In this document: one piece after another, positions 15,186 through 24,191 of the stretch
How positions within the stretch are numbered: the stretch's first letter is position 1
How the letters are laid out: each line of letters opens with the position of its first letter
From: Chromatiales bacterium
GTDB taxonomy: Bacteria; Pseudomonadota; Gammaproteobacteria; UBA6429
DNA: 64,000 bases
Assembly: GCA_027076405.1 (NCBI GenBank)
Contig: JALTJN010000447.1
Span: 56,548-120,547, forward strand
Direction of reading: 5' to 3'
Position numbers and translations under genes: made by a program
The notes under the pieces: model-generated
What the model saw: only the letters and a program-made list of their open reading frames with translations
Databases searched by the model: none
What the model was told of the DNA's origin: nothing

Positions 15186-17189
15186 ATGAATGATAAACCT
15201 TTTCAGCTTACTTCAGATTACAAACCTGCTGGTGATCAACCCGAAGCAATTTCCGCGTTAGTCGATGGTTTAAAAGCCGGCGAATCCGGCATGACTTTGT
15301 TGGGGGTGACCGGTTCGGGTAAAACCTTCACCGTTGCCAATGTTATTCAGGAATTACAGCGTCCCACTTTAATTATGGCGCACAATAAAACGTTAGCGGC
15401 TCAGTTGTATGGTGAAATGAAAGAGTTTTTCCCTAACAATGCGGTGGAATATTTTGTTTCTTATTACGATTATTATCAGCCTGAAGCCTATGTACCTGCG
15501 TCTGATACTTTTATCGAAAAAGATGCGGCGGTGAATGAGCATATTGAGCAAATGCGTTTATCAGCGACTAAAGCATTATTAGAGCGAAAAGATACCATCA
15601 CAATTGCGACGGTTTCGGCCATTTATGGTTTGGGTGATCCATCTTCTTACCTTGAAATGGTATTGATTTTGAATTGCGGAGAAGAAATTGGACAGCGAAA
15701 AATTTTACAAAAACTCACTGCGCTACAATACACCCGAAATGATACGGAATTAAAACGCGGTACATTTCGTGTGCGAGGTGAAGTGATTGATATTTTCCCT
15801 GCCGACTCAGATAAAGATGCCGTTCGTGTTGAAATGTTTGATGATGAAGTGGAAAAAATCAGCTACTTTGACCCATTAACGGGGGAAGTCATTAAAACGG
15901 TGCCCCGTACTACCATTTACCCAAAGACTCATTACGTGACACCGCGTGAAAATATATTACACGCCGTTGAACAAATAAAAGCGGAGCTTAAAGAAAGGCT
16001 GGGATTTCTACGTGATAATAATAAACTCGTAGAAGCACAACGTTTAGAGCAACGCTGCCAGTTTGATATCGAAATGATGCTGGAGTTGGGTTATTGCAAC
16101 GGCATTGAAAACTACTCTCGTTATTTATCTGGCCGCCAACCCGGCGATCCACCCCCAACGTTTATCGACTATTTACCCGATGAAGCTTTATTGATCATTG
16201 ATGAGTCTCATGTATCTGTACCTCAAGTTGGTGCTATGTATAAAGGGGATCGTTCACGTAAAGAAAATCTGGTTAATTACGGTTTTCGCTTGCCATCGGC
16301 ACTGGATAATCGCCCGCTTAAGTTTGATGAGTTTGAAAAACTGATTCCACAAACTATTTTTGTTTCTGCCACTCCAGCAGATTACGAGGCAGAACATTCG
16401 GGTGAGATAGTTGAGCAGGTTGTTAGACCGACAGGTTTGCTAGATCCGGTTATCGAAGTGCGCTCGGCAACGACTCAGGTTGATGATCTGCTTTCAGAGA
16501 TAAATAAACGAGCAGAAATTAATGAGCGGGTTTTAGTCACTACTTTAACTAAACGCATGGCCGAAGATTTAACCGATTATTTTGCGGATCATGGTGTGAG
16601 GGTACGTTACATGCATTCGGACATTGATACTGTTGAACGCATAGAAATCTTGCGTGATTTACGTCTGGGTCATTTTGATGTTTTAGTGGGAATTAACTTA
16701 TTAAGAGAAGGATTAGATATTCCCGAAGTGACCTTGGTCGCCATATTAGATGCAGATAAAGAAGGTTTTCTTCGTTCCGAACGTTCACTTATTCAAACCA
16801 TAGGCCGTGCCGCCCGAAACTCCAAAGGGATGGCGATTTTATATGCAGATAAAATTACAAAATCAATGAAAAAAGCCATTGATGAAACTGAACGCCGGCG
16901 TGAAAAGCAAATGGAGTTCAATGAAAAGCACGGGATTACTCCTACCACTATCAATAAAAAAGTCGCTGATATCATGGATGGAGCCTACAGCAATACAGCA
17001 AAACGATATGCAAAAATTGCTGAAGAGCAGGCGGAGTATGAAGGTTTAACTTCAAAAGAATTTAACAAGAAAATTAGTGAGCTTGAACAAGAAATGTACA
17101 AACACGCACAAAATTTAGAATTTGAAGAAGCGGCTAATATTCGAGATAAAATTAAAAAATATGAAGAAGGGCAGCTTGGTTTAGCTTAA
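15186..17189 (+). CDS. uvrB: Excinuclease ABC subunit B, UvrB
   Basis: DNA-damage-recognition helicase of nucleotide excision repair, working with UvrA and UvrC. The 667 residues show Walker [11 protein letters not shown] (about residues 38-47), the beta-hairpin region [12 protein letters not shown], and the DEAD-like box DESH. Helicase motifs [25 protein letters not shown] and QTIGRAARN follow. The C-terminal UVR coiled motif contacts UvrC. I saw no convincing LexA box in the upstream gap, so SOS control is not shown by the sequence. Confidence 0.97.
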   Translation: MNDKPFQLTSDYKPAGDQPEAISALVDGLKAGESGMTLLGVTGSGKTFTVANVIQELQRPTLIMAHNKTLAAQLYGEMKEFFPNNAVEYFVSYYDYYQPEAYVPASDTFIEKDAAVNEHIEQMRLSATKALLERKDTITIATVSAIYGLGDPSSYLEMVLILNCGEEIGQRKILQKLTALQYTRNDTELKRGTFRVRGEVIDIFPADSDKDAVRVEMFDDEVEKISYFDPLTGEVIKTVPRTTIYPKTHYVTPRENILHAVEQIKAELKERLGFLRDNNKLVEAQRLEQRCQFDIEMMLELGYCNGIENYSRYLSGRQPGDPPPTFIDYLPDEALLIIDESHVSVPQVGAMYKGDRSRKENLVNYGFRLPSALDNRPLKFDEFEKLIPQTIFVSATPADYEAEHSGEIVEQVVRPTGLLDPVIEVRSATTQVDDLLSEINKRAEINERVLVTTLTKRMAEDLTDYFADHGVRVRYMHSDIDTVERIEILRDLRLGHFDVLVGINLLREGLDIPEVTLVAILDADKEGFLRSERSLIQTIGRAARNSKGMAILYADKITKSMKKAIDETERRREKQMEFNEKHGITPTTINKKVADIMDGAYSNTAKRYAKIAEEQAEYEGLTSKEFNKKISELEQEMYKHAQNLEFEEAANIRDKIKKYEEGQLGLA

Positions 17190-17345
17190 ACCCGAGACAC
17201 TAACCTACACTTTTTTATGTAGAATTAGCATAGCTATTTACTTAACTAATCCGTTAATTGTTACAAACTGTAAAATCTAAAATTATCCAAATAAAACCTT
17301 GAATTATAATGTTTTTATTTGCTATTGTTCATTGGTTGAACGCAA

Positions 17346-17729
17346 ATGGATAACTCTCAATTGCAAGATGAAATTGCTTATAAATTGCTCAAACTTATAG
17401 AGGCTGAACCTCATTTGAGTCAGCGTGATATTGCTCAAAAAATGGGTGTTAGTCTTGGTAAAACGAATTATTGTTTAAAGGCCTTAGTAGATAAAGGCTT
17501 TATCAAGTTACAAAATTTTTATAATAATAAAAAGAAAAGTGCCTATATTTATTTTCTCACGCCTCAAGGCATAGAAGAAAAAGCGGCAGTCACATATCGC
17601 TTCTTACAACGAAAAATAAAAGAATACGAAGATATCAAAATCGAAATTGAAAGCTTAAAAACAGAAGCCGCTTTAGCAAAAGAATCGGCTTTAGTAAAAG
17701 AAACAGGAATGAATGATAACGATGTCTAA
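17346..17729 (+). CDS. EPS-associated MarR-family winged-helix regulator
   Basis: 127 residues: a winged helix-turn-helix (about residues 10-85; LSQRDIAQKMGVSLGKTNYCLKALVDKGFI spans the recognition helix) followed by a charged coiled tail. This small group is repeatedly found at the head of exopolysaccharide loci. Here it is the first gene of the locus and overlaps the RfaH-like gene by 17 bases, so the two are translationally coupled. It probably senses or tunes expression of the glycan genes; its target is not known. Confidence 0.85.
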   Translation: MDNSQLQDEIAYKLLKLIEAEPHLSQRDIAQKMGVSLGKTNYCLKALVDKGFIKLQNFYNNKKKSAYIYFLTPQGIEEKAAVTYRFLQRKIKEYEDIKIEIESLKTEAALAKESALVKETGMNDNDV

Positions 17730-18237
17730 GACTAATCAATCACGTTCATGGTATTTAGTGGTTACAAAACCACAATCTGAATTTAAAGCCCAAGAAAATC
17801 TATTACGACAAGGATATGAAGTCTATTTACCTTTAGTACAAACTTCACGTCGACGTAACGGTAAAAATATAAAACGCACAGAAGCTTTCTTCCCTCGCTA
17901 TATATTTATTTCATTAGATAAAGAAACCGATAACTGGTCACCGATTCGCTCAACCATAGGTGTAGCAGGGATGGTCAGTTTTGGTGGAATGCCTGCTGTC
18001 GTCCCAGAAAATATGATTACTAATTTAAAGAACAACGAAAATGAATTTGGTTTGCAAACTTTTGAAAAGAAAGAATTAAAACAGGGTGATAAAGTCGAAA
18101 TTATTGACGGCCCGTTTGAAGGATATAAAGCCATTTATCAAAAAATGAAAAGCACAGAACGGGTTTCTGTGTTGCTGGATATTGTAGGAAAAAATACTCA
18201 AGTGACATTGAGTGTGCATGAGCTTGAAATAGCTTAG
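17713..18237 (+). CDS. rfaH: RfaH-like transcription antiterminator (NusG paralogue)
   Basis: 174 residues with the NusG N-terminal domain: SWYLVVTKPQSEFKAQENL, a central FFPRYIFISL, then the linker and a KOW-type C-terminus starting LKQGDKVEIIDGPFEGYKAIY. In E. coli RfaH is recruited to paused RNA polymerase at the ops element and prevents early termination in long polysaccharide operons; its C-terminal domain then recruits ribosomes. An ops element 136 bases downstream supports the same role here. Start ATG 17713 has AGGA close upstream; ATG 17722 is an alternative giving 171 residues. Confidence 0.92.
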   Translation: MITMSKTNQSRSWYLVVTKPQSEFKAQENLLRQGYEVYLPLVQTSRRRNGKNIKRTEAFFPRYIFISLDKETDNWSPIRSTIGVAGMVSFGGMPAVVPENMITNLKNNENEFGLQTFEKKELKQGDKVEIIDGPFEGYKAIYQKMKSTERVSVLLDIVGKNTQVTLSVHELEIA

Positions 18238-18243
18238 TTCGTC

Positions 18244-18268
18244 ATTCCGGAAGTGTTTTATCCGGAAT
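18244..18268. repeat. ATTCCGG palindrome after the RfaH-like gene
   Basis: ATTCCGGA (18244-18251) and TCCGGAAT (18261-18268) are perfect arms around nine bases, with the family's leading GTC at 18241. It begins six bases after the antiterminator's stop and may separate the regulator transcript from the glycan operon. Confidence 0.6.
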
Positions 18269-18316
18269 TTATTGATAGTTAACTAACTATCATAGCGAAC
18301 AAAGCGCGGCAATCTA

Positions 18317-18344
18317 TTGAAAAAGTAGCCGCATAAAATATAAA
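18317..18344 (+). promoter_or_regulatory. Candidate sigma-70 promoter of the glycan operon
   Basis: TTGAAA (18317-18322), a 16-base spacer and TATAAA (18339-18344) give a plausible promoter about 80 bases before gmd. Transcripts from it would carry the ops element in their first few tens of bases. Confidence 0.45.
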
Positions 18345-18372
18345 CCTTATACTTGCAAAAAATGCACGGTAG

Positions 18373-18384
18373 GGCGGTAGCGTG
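18373..18384 (+). promoter_or_regulatory. ops element (RfaH recruitment site, JUMPstart core)
   Basis: GGCGGTAGCGTG is an exact copy of the operon polarity suppressor core found in RfaH-dependent polysaccharide leaders. It lies 41 bases before the gmd ATG, on the transcribed strand, directly after an RfaH-like gene. It predicts RNA polymerase pausing and RfaH loading for the whole downstream cluster. Confidence 0.9.
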
Positions 18385-18424
18385 AAAAATTCAAGTTAAA
18401 TAAATATTTTATACGGAAGAAAAA

Positions 18425-19507
18425 ATGAAAAAGGCTTTAATTACAGGTATCACAGGCCAGGATGGTTCATACTTAGCAGAATTTTTGCTAAATAAAGGAT
18501 ACGAAGTGCACGGTATTAAGCGACGTGCTTCATCTTTTAATACGACCCGAATTGATCATTTATATCGCGATCCTCATGAAGAAAATGTACGTTTTTTTCT
18601 ACATCATGGTGACCTTACCGATTCTTCAAACTTAATTCGTATTATTCAACAGATTCAACCAGACGAAATTTATAATTTAGCGGCACAAAGTCATGTCGCT
18701 GTGTCATTTGAAGAGCCTGAATACACGGCAAACTCAGATGCTTTAGGTTCACTTCGCATTCTTGAAGCAATTCGTATCCTTGGAATGGAGAAAAAAACAC
18801 GTTTTTATCAAGCTTCTACTTCTGAACTTTATGGGCAAGTACAGGAAACTCCACAAACAGAGACAACACCTTTTTATCCTCGATCACCCTATGCGGTTGC
18901 AAAACTGTACGCATATTGGATTACAGTGAATTATCGCGAAGCCTATGGTATTTATGCTTGTAATGGCATTCTCTTTAATCACGAGTCCCCTGTCCGTGGT
19001 GAAAATTTTGTTACCCGAAAAATTACACGTGCATTAGCTCGTATTAAGCTTGGTCTTCAAGAAAAACTTTATCTTGGAAATTTAGATGCTAAAAGAGATT
19101 GGGGACACGCAATCGATTATGTTGAAATGCAATGGCTAATGTTACAACAAGATCAACCAGAAGATTTTGTTATTGCCACGGGTGTTCAATATAGCGTACG
19201 TGATTTTGTAAACGCGGCGGCTAACGAATTAGGTATGAGCATTAAATGGGAAGGTAAGGGTATTGATGAAAAAGGTTATGACGCTAACGGTAATTGCATT
19301 ATTCATGTAGATCCCAGATATTTCCGACCTACAGAAGTAGAAACTCTTCTTGGTGATCCATCCAAAGCAAAAGAAAAATTAGGATGGGTCCCAAAAATAA
19401 GTTTTGATGAGCTTGTTTCAGAAATGGTAATAGAAGATCTTAAGTCTGCTGAGCGAGATGAACTGGTTAAAAAACATGGTTATGAATCCTTTGATTTTCA
19501 TGAATAA
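18425..19507 (+). CDS. gmd: GDP-mannose 4,6-dehydratase Gmd
   Basis: Converts GDP-D-mannose to GDP-4-keto-6-deoxy-D-mannose. The 360-residue extended SDR has the NADP motif [31 protein letters not shown], the active-site STSELYG and Tyr/Lys in [12 protein letters not shown]. No GDP-fucose synthase, rhamnose reductase or perosamine aminotransferase follows, and the mannose-activating genes are absent from this window, so the final sugar cannot be stated. It is the first biosynthetic gene after the ops leader. Confidence 0.95.
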   Translation: MKKALITGITGQDGSYLAEFLLNKGYEVHGIKRRASSFNTTRIDHLYRDPHEENVRFFLHHGDLTDSSNLIRIIQQIQPDEIYNLAAQSHVAVSFEEPEYTANSDALGSLRILEAIRILGMEKKTRFYQASTSELYGQVQETPQTETTPFYPRSPYAVAKLYAYWITVNYREAYGIYACNGILFNHESPVRGENFVTRKITRALARIKLGLQEKLYLGNLDAKRDWGHAIDYVEMQWLMLQQDQPEDFVIATGVQYSVRDFVNAAANELGMSIKWEGKGIDEKGYDANGNCIIHVDPRYFRPTEVETLLGDPSKAKEKLGWVPKISFDELVSEMVIEDLKSAERDELVKKHGYESFDFHE

Positions 19508-19530
19508 CTTTATAAATTCTAGAATATAAA

Positions 19531-20136
19531 ATGTTTACAAATAAAGACGACATAGTTTGGCATCATGCAACAGTTACTCGTAAAAGACGTGAAAATTTGA
19601 ATGGCCATAAAGGTGCCGTAATTTGGTTTACTGGTCTTTCTGGAGCAGGAAAATCAACTCTAGCTCATGCTGTGGAAGAACAATTACACCAAAATGGTTG
19701 TCGAACATATGTTTTAGATGGTGACAATGTACGGCATGGATTATGTGCTGATTTATCGTTTTCAGAAGAAGATAGACATGAAAATATTCGACGTATTGGA
19801 CATATATCACATCAATTTGTACAGGCTGGAATTATTGTTTTAACTGCTTTTATTTCACCATTTAAATCAGATCGCGAAAGAGTTAGAAAAATTTGTGGTC
19901 AAGATTTTCATGAGGTTTATTGTAAATGTAGTTTAGACGTTTGTGAACAACGTGATGTTAAAGGTCTTTATAAAAAAGCAAGGTTAGGTGAGGTACATAA
20001 TTTTACTGGAATCAGTTCACCTTATGAGGAACCAGTGAGTCCAGAATTAACAATAAATTCTGAGTCTGACCTCCAAGGAAGTGTTAAACAGGTTTTAAAG
20101 TATTTAGAAAAACATATTAAATTAGACGGCCATTGA
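19531..20136 (+). CDS. cysC: Adenylyl-sulfate (APS) kinase CysC
   Basis: Phosphorylates adenylyl sulfate to PAPS, the sulfate donor. 201 residues with P-loop GLSGAGKST (about residues 35-43), [11 protein letters not shown], and the [13 protein letters not shown] segment typical of CysC. It is separated from the usual cysD/cysN genes and sits inside the glycan locus, 7.5 kb before a sulfotransferase. I infer a local PAPS supply for glycan sulfation rather than cysteine biosynthesis. Confidence 0.93.
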   Translation: MFTNKDDIVWHHATVTRKRRENLNGHKGAVIWFTGLSGAGKSTLAHAVEEQLHQNGCRTYVLDGDNVRHGLCADLSFSEEDRHENIRRIGHISHQFVQAGIIVLTAFISPFKSDRERVRKICGQDFHEVYCKCSLDVCEQRDVKGLYKKARLGEVHNFTGISSPYEEPVSPELTINSESDLQGSVKQVLKYLEKHIKLDGH

Positions 20137-20187
20137 GTGATAAATGGTTTTTAGGTATAAAATTAAAAATGAATTTAATATTTTAAA

Positions 20188-21939
20188 ATGAAATCATTCT
20201 CAAAACTTTGGAATATGTTAGATGCCAAGCAAAGACGCGGCGCTTTAATTATCTTTACCCTAACGTTTCTTGGTATGCTTTTTGAAGTGCTAGGGATTGG
20301 TCTTGTTATACCCGCGTTAGCTTTAATGACAGATGCTGATTTCATTTTTAAACATCCTGAGTTTAACTCATTATTTGAGTTGTTCGGAAACCCAACCCAT
20401 GAGCAATTAATAATTGGCGGAATGGTCGCTCTTGTTGGTGTGTATTTTATTAAAGTTTTGTTTTTGAGCTTTTTAGTGTGGAAGCAAGCTGGATTTTCAT
20501 TTGGACTTCAAGCTGAATTGTCAAAACGATTATTTTCAGGATATATGTATAAATCTTTTGTATTTCATTTGCAGCGTAACTCTGCACGATTAATACAAAA
20601 TGTACTCATTGAAGTTACTAACATTACTAATGCTCTACAGCAGGGCTTACTGCTTATTTCAGAAGTGCTTGTCCTGATTGGTATTATAATACTTTTGATG
20701 GTTGTTGAACCATTGGGAACGATGATTGTTCTTGGAATCCTTGCTTTATTTGGTTGGCTTATTTATATGTTTACTAAGGCACGTATTTTAAAATGGGGTA
20801 TTGCTCGTCAGTTTCATGAAGGTTTACGTTTGCAACACTCGCAACAGGGGTTGGGGGGAGTAAAAGATATAAAGTTACTGGGGCGCGAAGATGAGTTTTT
20901 AAACCAGTTTAATAAACATACGCTTGGCAGTATACAAGTAGCTCAACGTCAATTTACTATTCAGCAACTACCCAGATTTTGGCTTGAATTATTAGCTATG
21001 ATGGGATTAGCGATTTTAGTTGTAATTATGATATGGAAAGGTAAATCAGTAGAAACTCTTTTACCAACGGTTGGTTTATTTGCTGCTGCAGCATTTCGTA
21101 TCCTACCATCAGTAAATCGAATTTTAGGTGCAATTCAGAATGTTCGTTATGCATCACCAGCCATTGACACAATTTACAATGAGTTTGAATTAGTTGAAGA
21201 AAATAAAACATTAAGAACAAAAAAATTACTGCCTTTTAATACTTCTCTTGTGTTGACTAATATTAGTTATCAGTATCCTGAAACTAAATCATATGCATTA
21301 ATAAATGTAAATCTAACTATCCCACATGGAACATCTGTAGGTTTTATAGGTGGAAGTGGCTCAGGTAAAAGTACTTTGATAGATATTATTTTGGGGTTGC
21401 TAACACCAACAAAAGGTTCTTTAAATGTTGATGGGCTTGATATACAAAATAACTTGCGTGGTTGGCAGGATCAAATTGGTTATGTTCCTCAATCTGTTTT
21501 TCTGACAGATGATACTCTGAGACGTAATGTAGCGCTTGGAATAGATGATACAGAAATAGATGATAATCTAGTTTGGAAAGCTATTTGTGCTGCTCAGTTA
21601 GAATGTTTTGTAAATGAACAGCCTGAAAAAATCGAAACTTCAGTAGGTGAGCGGGGCGTGCGTCTTTCGGGGGGGCAGCTTCAACGTATTGGTATTGCTC
21701 GTGCTTTATATCATGATCCATCCATTTTGGTTTTAGATGAATCAACTAGTGCCCTTGATAGTGAAACAGAAAATGGTGTTATGGATGCAATTCGCTCCTT
21801 ACAAGGTAAAAAAACAGTTATCATAGTTGCACATCGACTTACTACTATAGAGCATTGTGATTTTCTTTATCGTTTAGAAAAAGGAATGGTAGTGGAAGGT
21901 GGTGAAACCTCTGATGTGCTCAAAAGAGTGAGTCAATAG
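20188..21939 (+). CDS. ABC transporter, fused permease and ATPase; PglK-like lipid-linked glycan flippase
   Basis: 583 residues: about six membrane helices in the first 330, then an ATPase domain with Walker A GGSGSGKST, signature LSGGQLQRIGIARAL, Walker B SILVLDEST and the H-loop AHRL. The layout is that of the MsbA/PglK type half-transporters that work as homodimers; PglK flips undecaprenyl-linked oligosaccharides. No wzx is present in the window, so this is the likely export step. A seven-G run (21669-21675) lies inside the signature codons. Confidence 0.88.
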   Translation: MKSFSKLWNMLDAKQRRGALIIFTLTFLGMLFEVLGIGLVIPALALMTDADFIFKHPEFNSLFELFGNPTHEQLIIGGMVALVGVYFIKVLFLSFLVWKQAGFSFGLQAELSKRLFSGYMYKSFVFHLQRNSARLIQNVLIEVTNITNALQQGLLLISEVLVLIGIIILLMVVEPLGTMIVLGILALFGWLIYMFTKARILKWGIARQFHEGLRLQHSQQGLGGVKDIKLLGREDEFLNQFNKHTLGSIQVAQRQFTIQQLPRFWLELLAMMGLAILVVIMIWKGKSVETLLPTVGLFAAAAFRILPSVNRILGAIQNVRYASPAIDTIYNEFELVEENKTLRTKKLLPFNTSLVLTNISYQYPETKSYALINVNLTIPHGTSVGFIGGSGSGKSTLIDIILGLLTPTKGSLNVDGLDIQNNLRGWQDQIGYVPQSVFLTDDTLRRNVALGIDDTEIDDNLVWKAICAAQLECFVNEQPEKIETSVGERGVRLSGGQLQRIGIARALYHDPSILVLDESTSALDSETENGVMDAIRSLQGKKTVIIVAHRLTTIEHCDFLYRLEKGMVVEGGETSDVLKRVSQ

Positions 21940-21986
21940 GTTATGTATGGAATGCACACAGATAAACATTCAAAGGTAAAAACGCT

Positions 21987-23189
21987 ATGATTCCATATGG
22001 TAAACACTATCTGGATGAAGAAGATATTCAATCGGTAGTTGAGGTTTTAAGAAACGGTTGGTTGACTCAGGGCCCTAAAATAAAAGAATTAGAGGTTGAG
22101 GTTTCTAATTATGTAGGAGCAAAATATGCCGTTGCGGTTTCAAGTGGCACGGCTGCATTGCATTTAGCATGTCTTGCTATTGATGTGGGTGCAGATAGTA
22201 AAGTTGTGACCTCGACCAACACATTTGTAGCAAGTGCAAATTGTGTGCGGTATGCAGGTGGAACGCCTATTTTTTGTGATATTGATCCTCATACCTTAAA
22301 TCTTGATATAAATTGTTTCGAAGATCTTTCACAAAGTGTTTCTGATATTGATGCTGTAATCCCTGTTCATTTTGGAGGACTCCCTTGTGATATGGCGTTA
22401 ATCAGTAAAGTTTCTGCTAAGAATGGAATAAGAATAATTGAAGATGCTTCTCATGCATTTGGTGCAACATACGAAAATGGAAGTCGTGTTGGTAATTGTC
22501 AATATTCGGACATGACAGTATTTTCTCTTCATCCAGTAAAAGGAATTACTGCGGGTGAAGGTGGAATCATAACTACCAATAGTGAGGAAATATATAATCG
22601 TCTTCAATTATTAAGAAGCCATGGTATTTGCAAAGGTAATTTTGATTTACCAGGAGTGAGTGAGCCAGGAGATGACTTAATATATCAGGATAAAGCTATT
22701 GAGGATGGGGTGCTTAATCCCTGGTATTATGAAATGCAATCTCTTGGATTTAATTACCGTATAACTGACATACAGTGTGCCTTAGTATTATCACAATTAA
22801 ATAAAGTTGATAAATTTCTTGAAAGAAGACGTGAAATTGTAAGGTTATATGATGAACAATTAGATGGATTTAAACATCTTGTTTGTATGCAGCGACATTC
22901 AAGAAATCAAAGTTCAAACCATCTTTATGTTGTTAGAATAAATTTTTCTGAAATAGGGAAAACGCGTGGTCAGGTTATGCGGCAACTTTTCGATAAAGGA
23001 ATTGGTACACAAGTACACTATATCCCTGTAACAAGGCAGCCCTATTATAATAATCTTGGATACAAAAGTCAGGATTACCAAAATTCTGAAGAGTACTACA
23101 GTGAAGCATTAACCATTCCTGTTTATTATGAGTTAAGTAATAAACAGGTAGAAAAGGTAGTTCAGAGTTTAAAAGAAGTCTTGTTTTAA
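21987..23189 (+). CDS. pseC: PseC, UDP-4-keto-6-deoxy-L-AltNAc C4 aminotransferase
   Basis: Second step of CMP-pseudaminic acid synthesis. The 400-residue DegT/DnrJ/EryC1 enzyme has the PseC-type start IPYGKHYLDEEDIQSVVEVL, SSGTAALHLA for PLP phosphate, IIEDASHAFGATYENG, and the catalytic lysine in FSLHPVKGITAGEGG. The dehydratase PseB that should supply its substrate is not encoded in this window. It begins 47 bases after the flippase. Confidence 0.9.
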   Translation: MIPYGKHYLDEEDIQSVVEVLRNGWLTQGPKIKELEVEVSNYVGAKYAVAVSSGTAALHLACLAIDVGADSKVVTSTNTFVASANCVRYAGGTPIFCDIDPHTLNLDINCFEDLSQSVSDIDAVIPVHFGGLPCDMALISKVSAKNGIRIIEDASHAFGATYENGSRVGNCQYSDMTVFSLHPVKGITAGEGGIITTNSEEIYNRLQLLRSHGICKGNFDLPGVSEPGDDLIYQDKAIEDGVLNPWYYEMQSLGFNYRITDIQCALVLSQLNKVDKFLERRREIVRLYDEQLDGFKHLVCMQRHSRNQSSNHLYVVRINFSEIGKTRGQVMRQLFDKGIGTQVHYIPVTRQPYYNNLGYKSQDYQNSEEYYSEALTIPVYYELSNKQVEKVVQSLKEVLF

Positions 23190-23318
23190 AGTTATTCCAT
23201 CAAGTTTAAAATAAATTATTAACTCGCTATACAATTTCTCCATATAAATACTCTAAAAAAATAATTATTTATAGTGATTCATAAGTCACTAAAATAAGTT
23301 AATGAATATTTTCTTAAT

Positions 23319-24191
23319 ATGAATAATCGAATAGCCTTAGGTACAGTACAGTTTGGTATGGATTACGGCGTTGCTAACAAAATTGGCAAGATCGATAATA
23401 CTGAAGCGCACAATATTCTGGAATACGCTCGTACTCAAGGACTTGATACTCTCGATACAGCTATAGCTTATGGTGATTGTGAAAATGTGCTCGGTGATAT
23501 AGGTGTTGTACAATGGCAATTAATATCCAAGTTACCAGCTGTTGCTCTTGATAACATAGATGTGGCCCAGTGGGTTACTAACTCTGTATGTGGTTCCTTG
23601 GAACGACTTGGAGTTCCAAAGCTTCGTGGATTATTGCTACATGATTCACAGCAATTATTTGGGATAAATGGAGAAGCGCTTTATCAATCTTTAGCGTCGC
23701 TCAAAAAGCAGAATTTAGTTGAGAAAATTGGTGTATCTATTTATAACCCTGATGAACTTGAACTGCTCTTAGACAAGTATAAGATTGATATTGTGCAAGC
23801 ACCCTTTAATGTTCTTGATCAACGTCTTGAGAAGTCCGGTTGGTTAACTCGTTTGCATAATTCAGGTATTGAAGTCCATACACGTTCAGCTTTTTTGCAA
23901 GGCCTATTGCTTATGGATATAAATAAAAGGCCTGTAAAATTTAATCGTTGGCAATCGCATTGGCAAGTATGGCATCAATGGCTGGATATCCAAAAGTTGT
24001 CACCCTTGCAAGCTTGTCTTGGATTTGTTCTCTCACATAGCGAAATTAATCGTATTGTAGTCGGAGTTGATAGCTTGAAACACTTGAATGAAATTATTGA
24101 TAGTGTAGTAGAGCCTAGTATTGAGTTGCCGGAAAAATTTATCTCTGATGACCTTGATTTGATAAATCCATCACGTTGGAGTTATCTATGA
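23319..24191 (+). CDS. Aldo/keto reductase family protein
   Basis: 290 residues with the AKR barrel: start ALGTVQFGMDYGVAN, then Asp/Tyr in DTLDTAIAYGD, a Lys in LISKLP and a His in LLLHDSQ, which together make the usual catalytic tetrad. Such enzymes use NADPH to reduce carbonyls; the sugar substrate is not known. Members are common next to SpsF-like genes in flagellar and surface glycan loci. It overlaps the next start by four bases (ATGA). A 129-base AT-rich gap without a gene precedes it. Confidence 0.82.
   Translation: MNNRIALGTVQFGMDYGVANKIGKIDNTEAHNILEYARTQGLDTLDTAIAYGDCENVLGDIGVVQWQLISKLPAVALDNIDVAQWVTNSVCGSLERLGVPKLRGLLLHDSQQLFGINGEALYQSLASLKKQNLVEKIGVSIYNPDELELLLDKYKIDIVQAPFNVLDQRLEKSGWLTRLHNSGIEVHTRSAFLQGLLLMDINKRPVKFNRWQSHWQVWHQWLDIQKLSPLQACLGFVLSHSEINRIVVGVDSLKHLNEIIDSVVEPSIELPEKFISDDLDLINPSRWSYL

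Noticed and set aside
17282..17310. TATAAT at 17305-17310 as promoter of the MarR-type gene
   Set aside because: The -10 is good but no convincing -35 stands 16-18 bases upstream, so I do not list it as a feature.
23272..23291. Six-base hairpin TAGTGA/TCACTA before the aldo/keto reductase
   Set aside because: It is too short and AT-rich to be called a terminator, and the operon continues through it.
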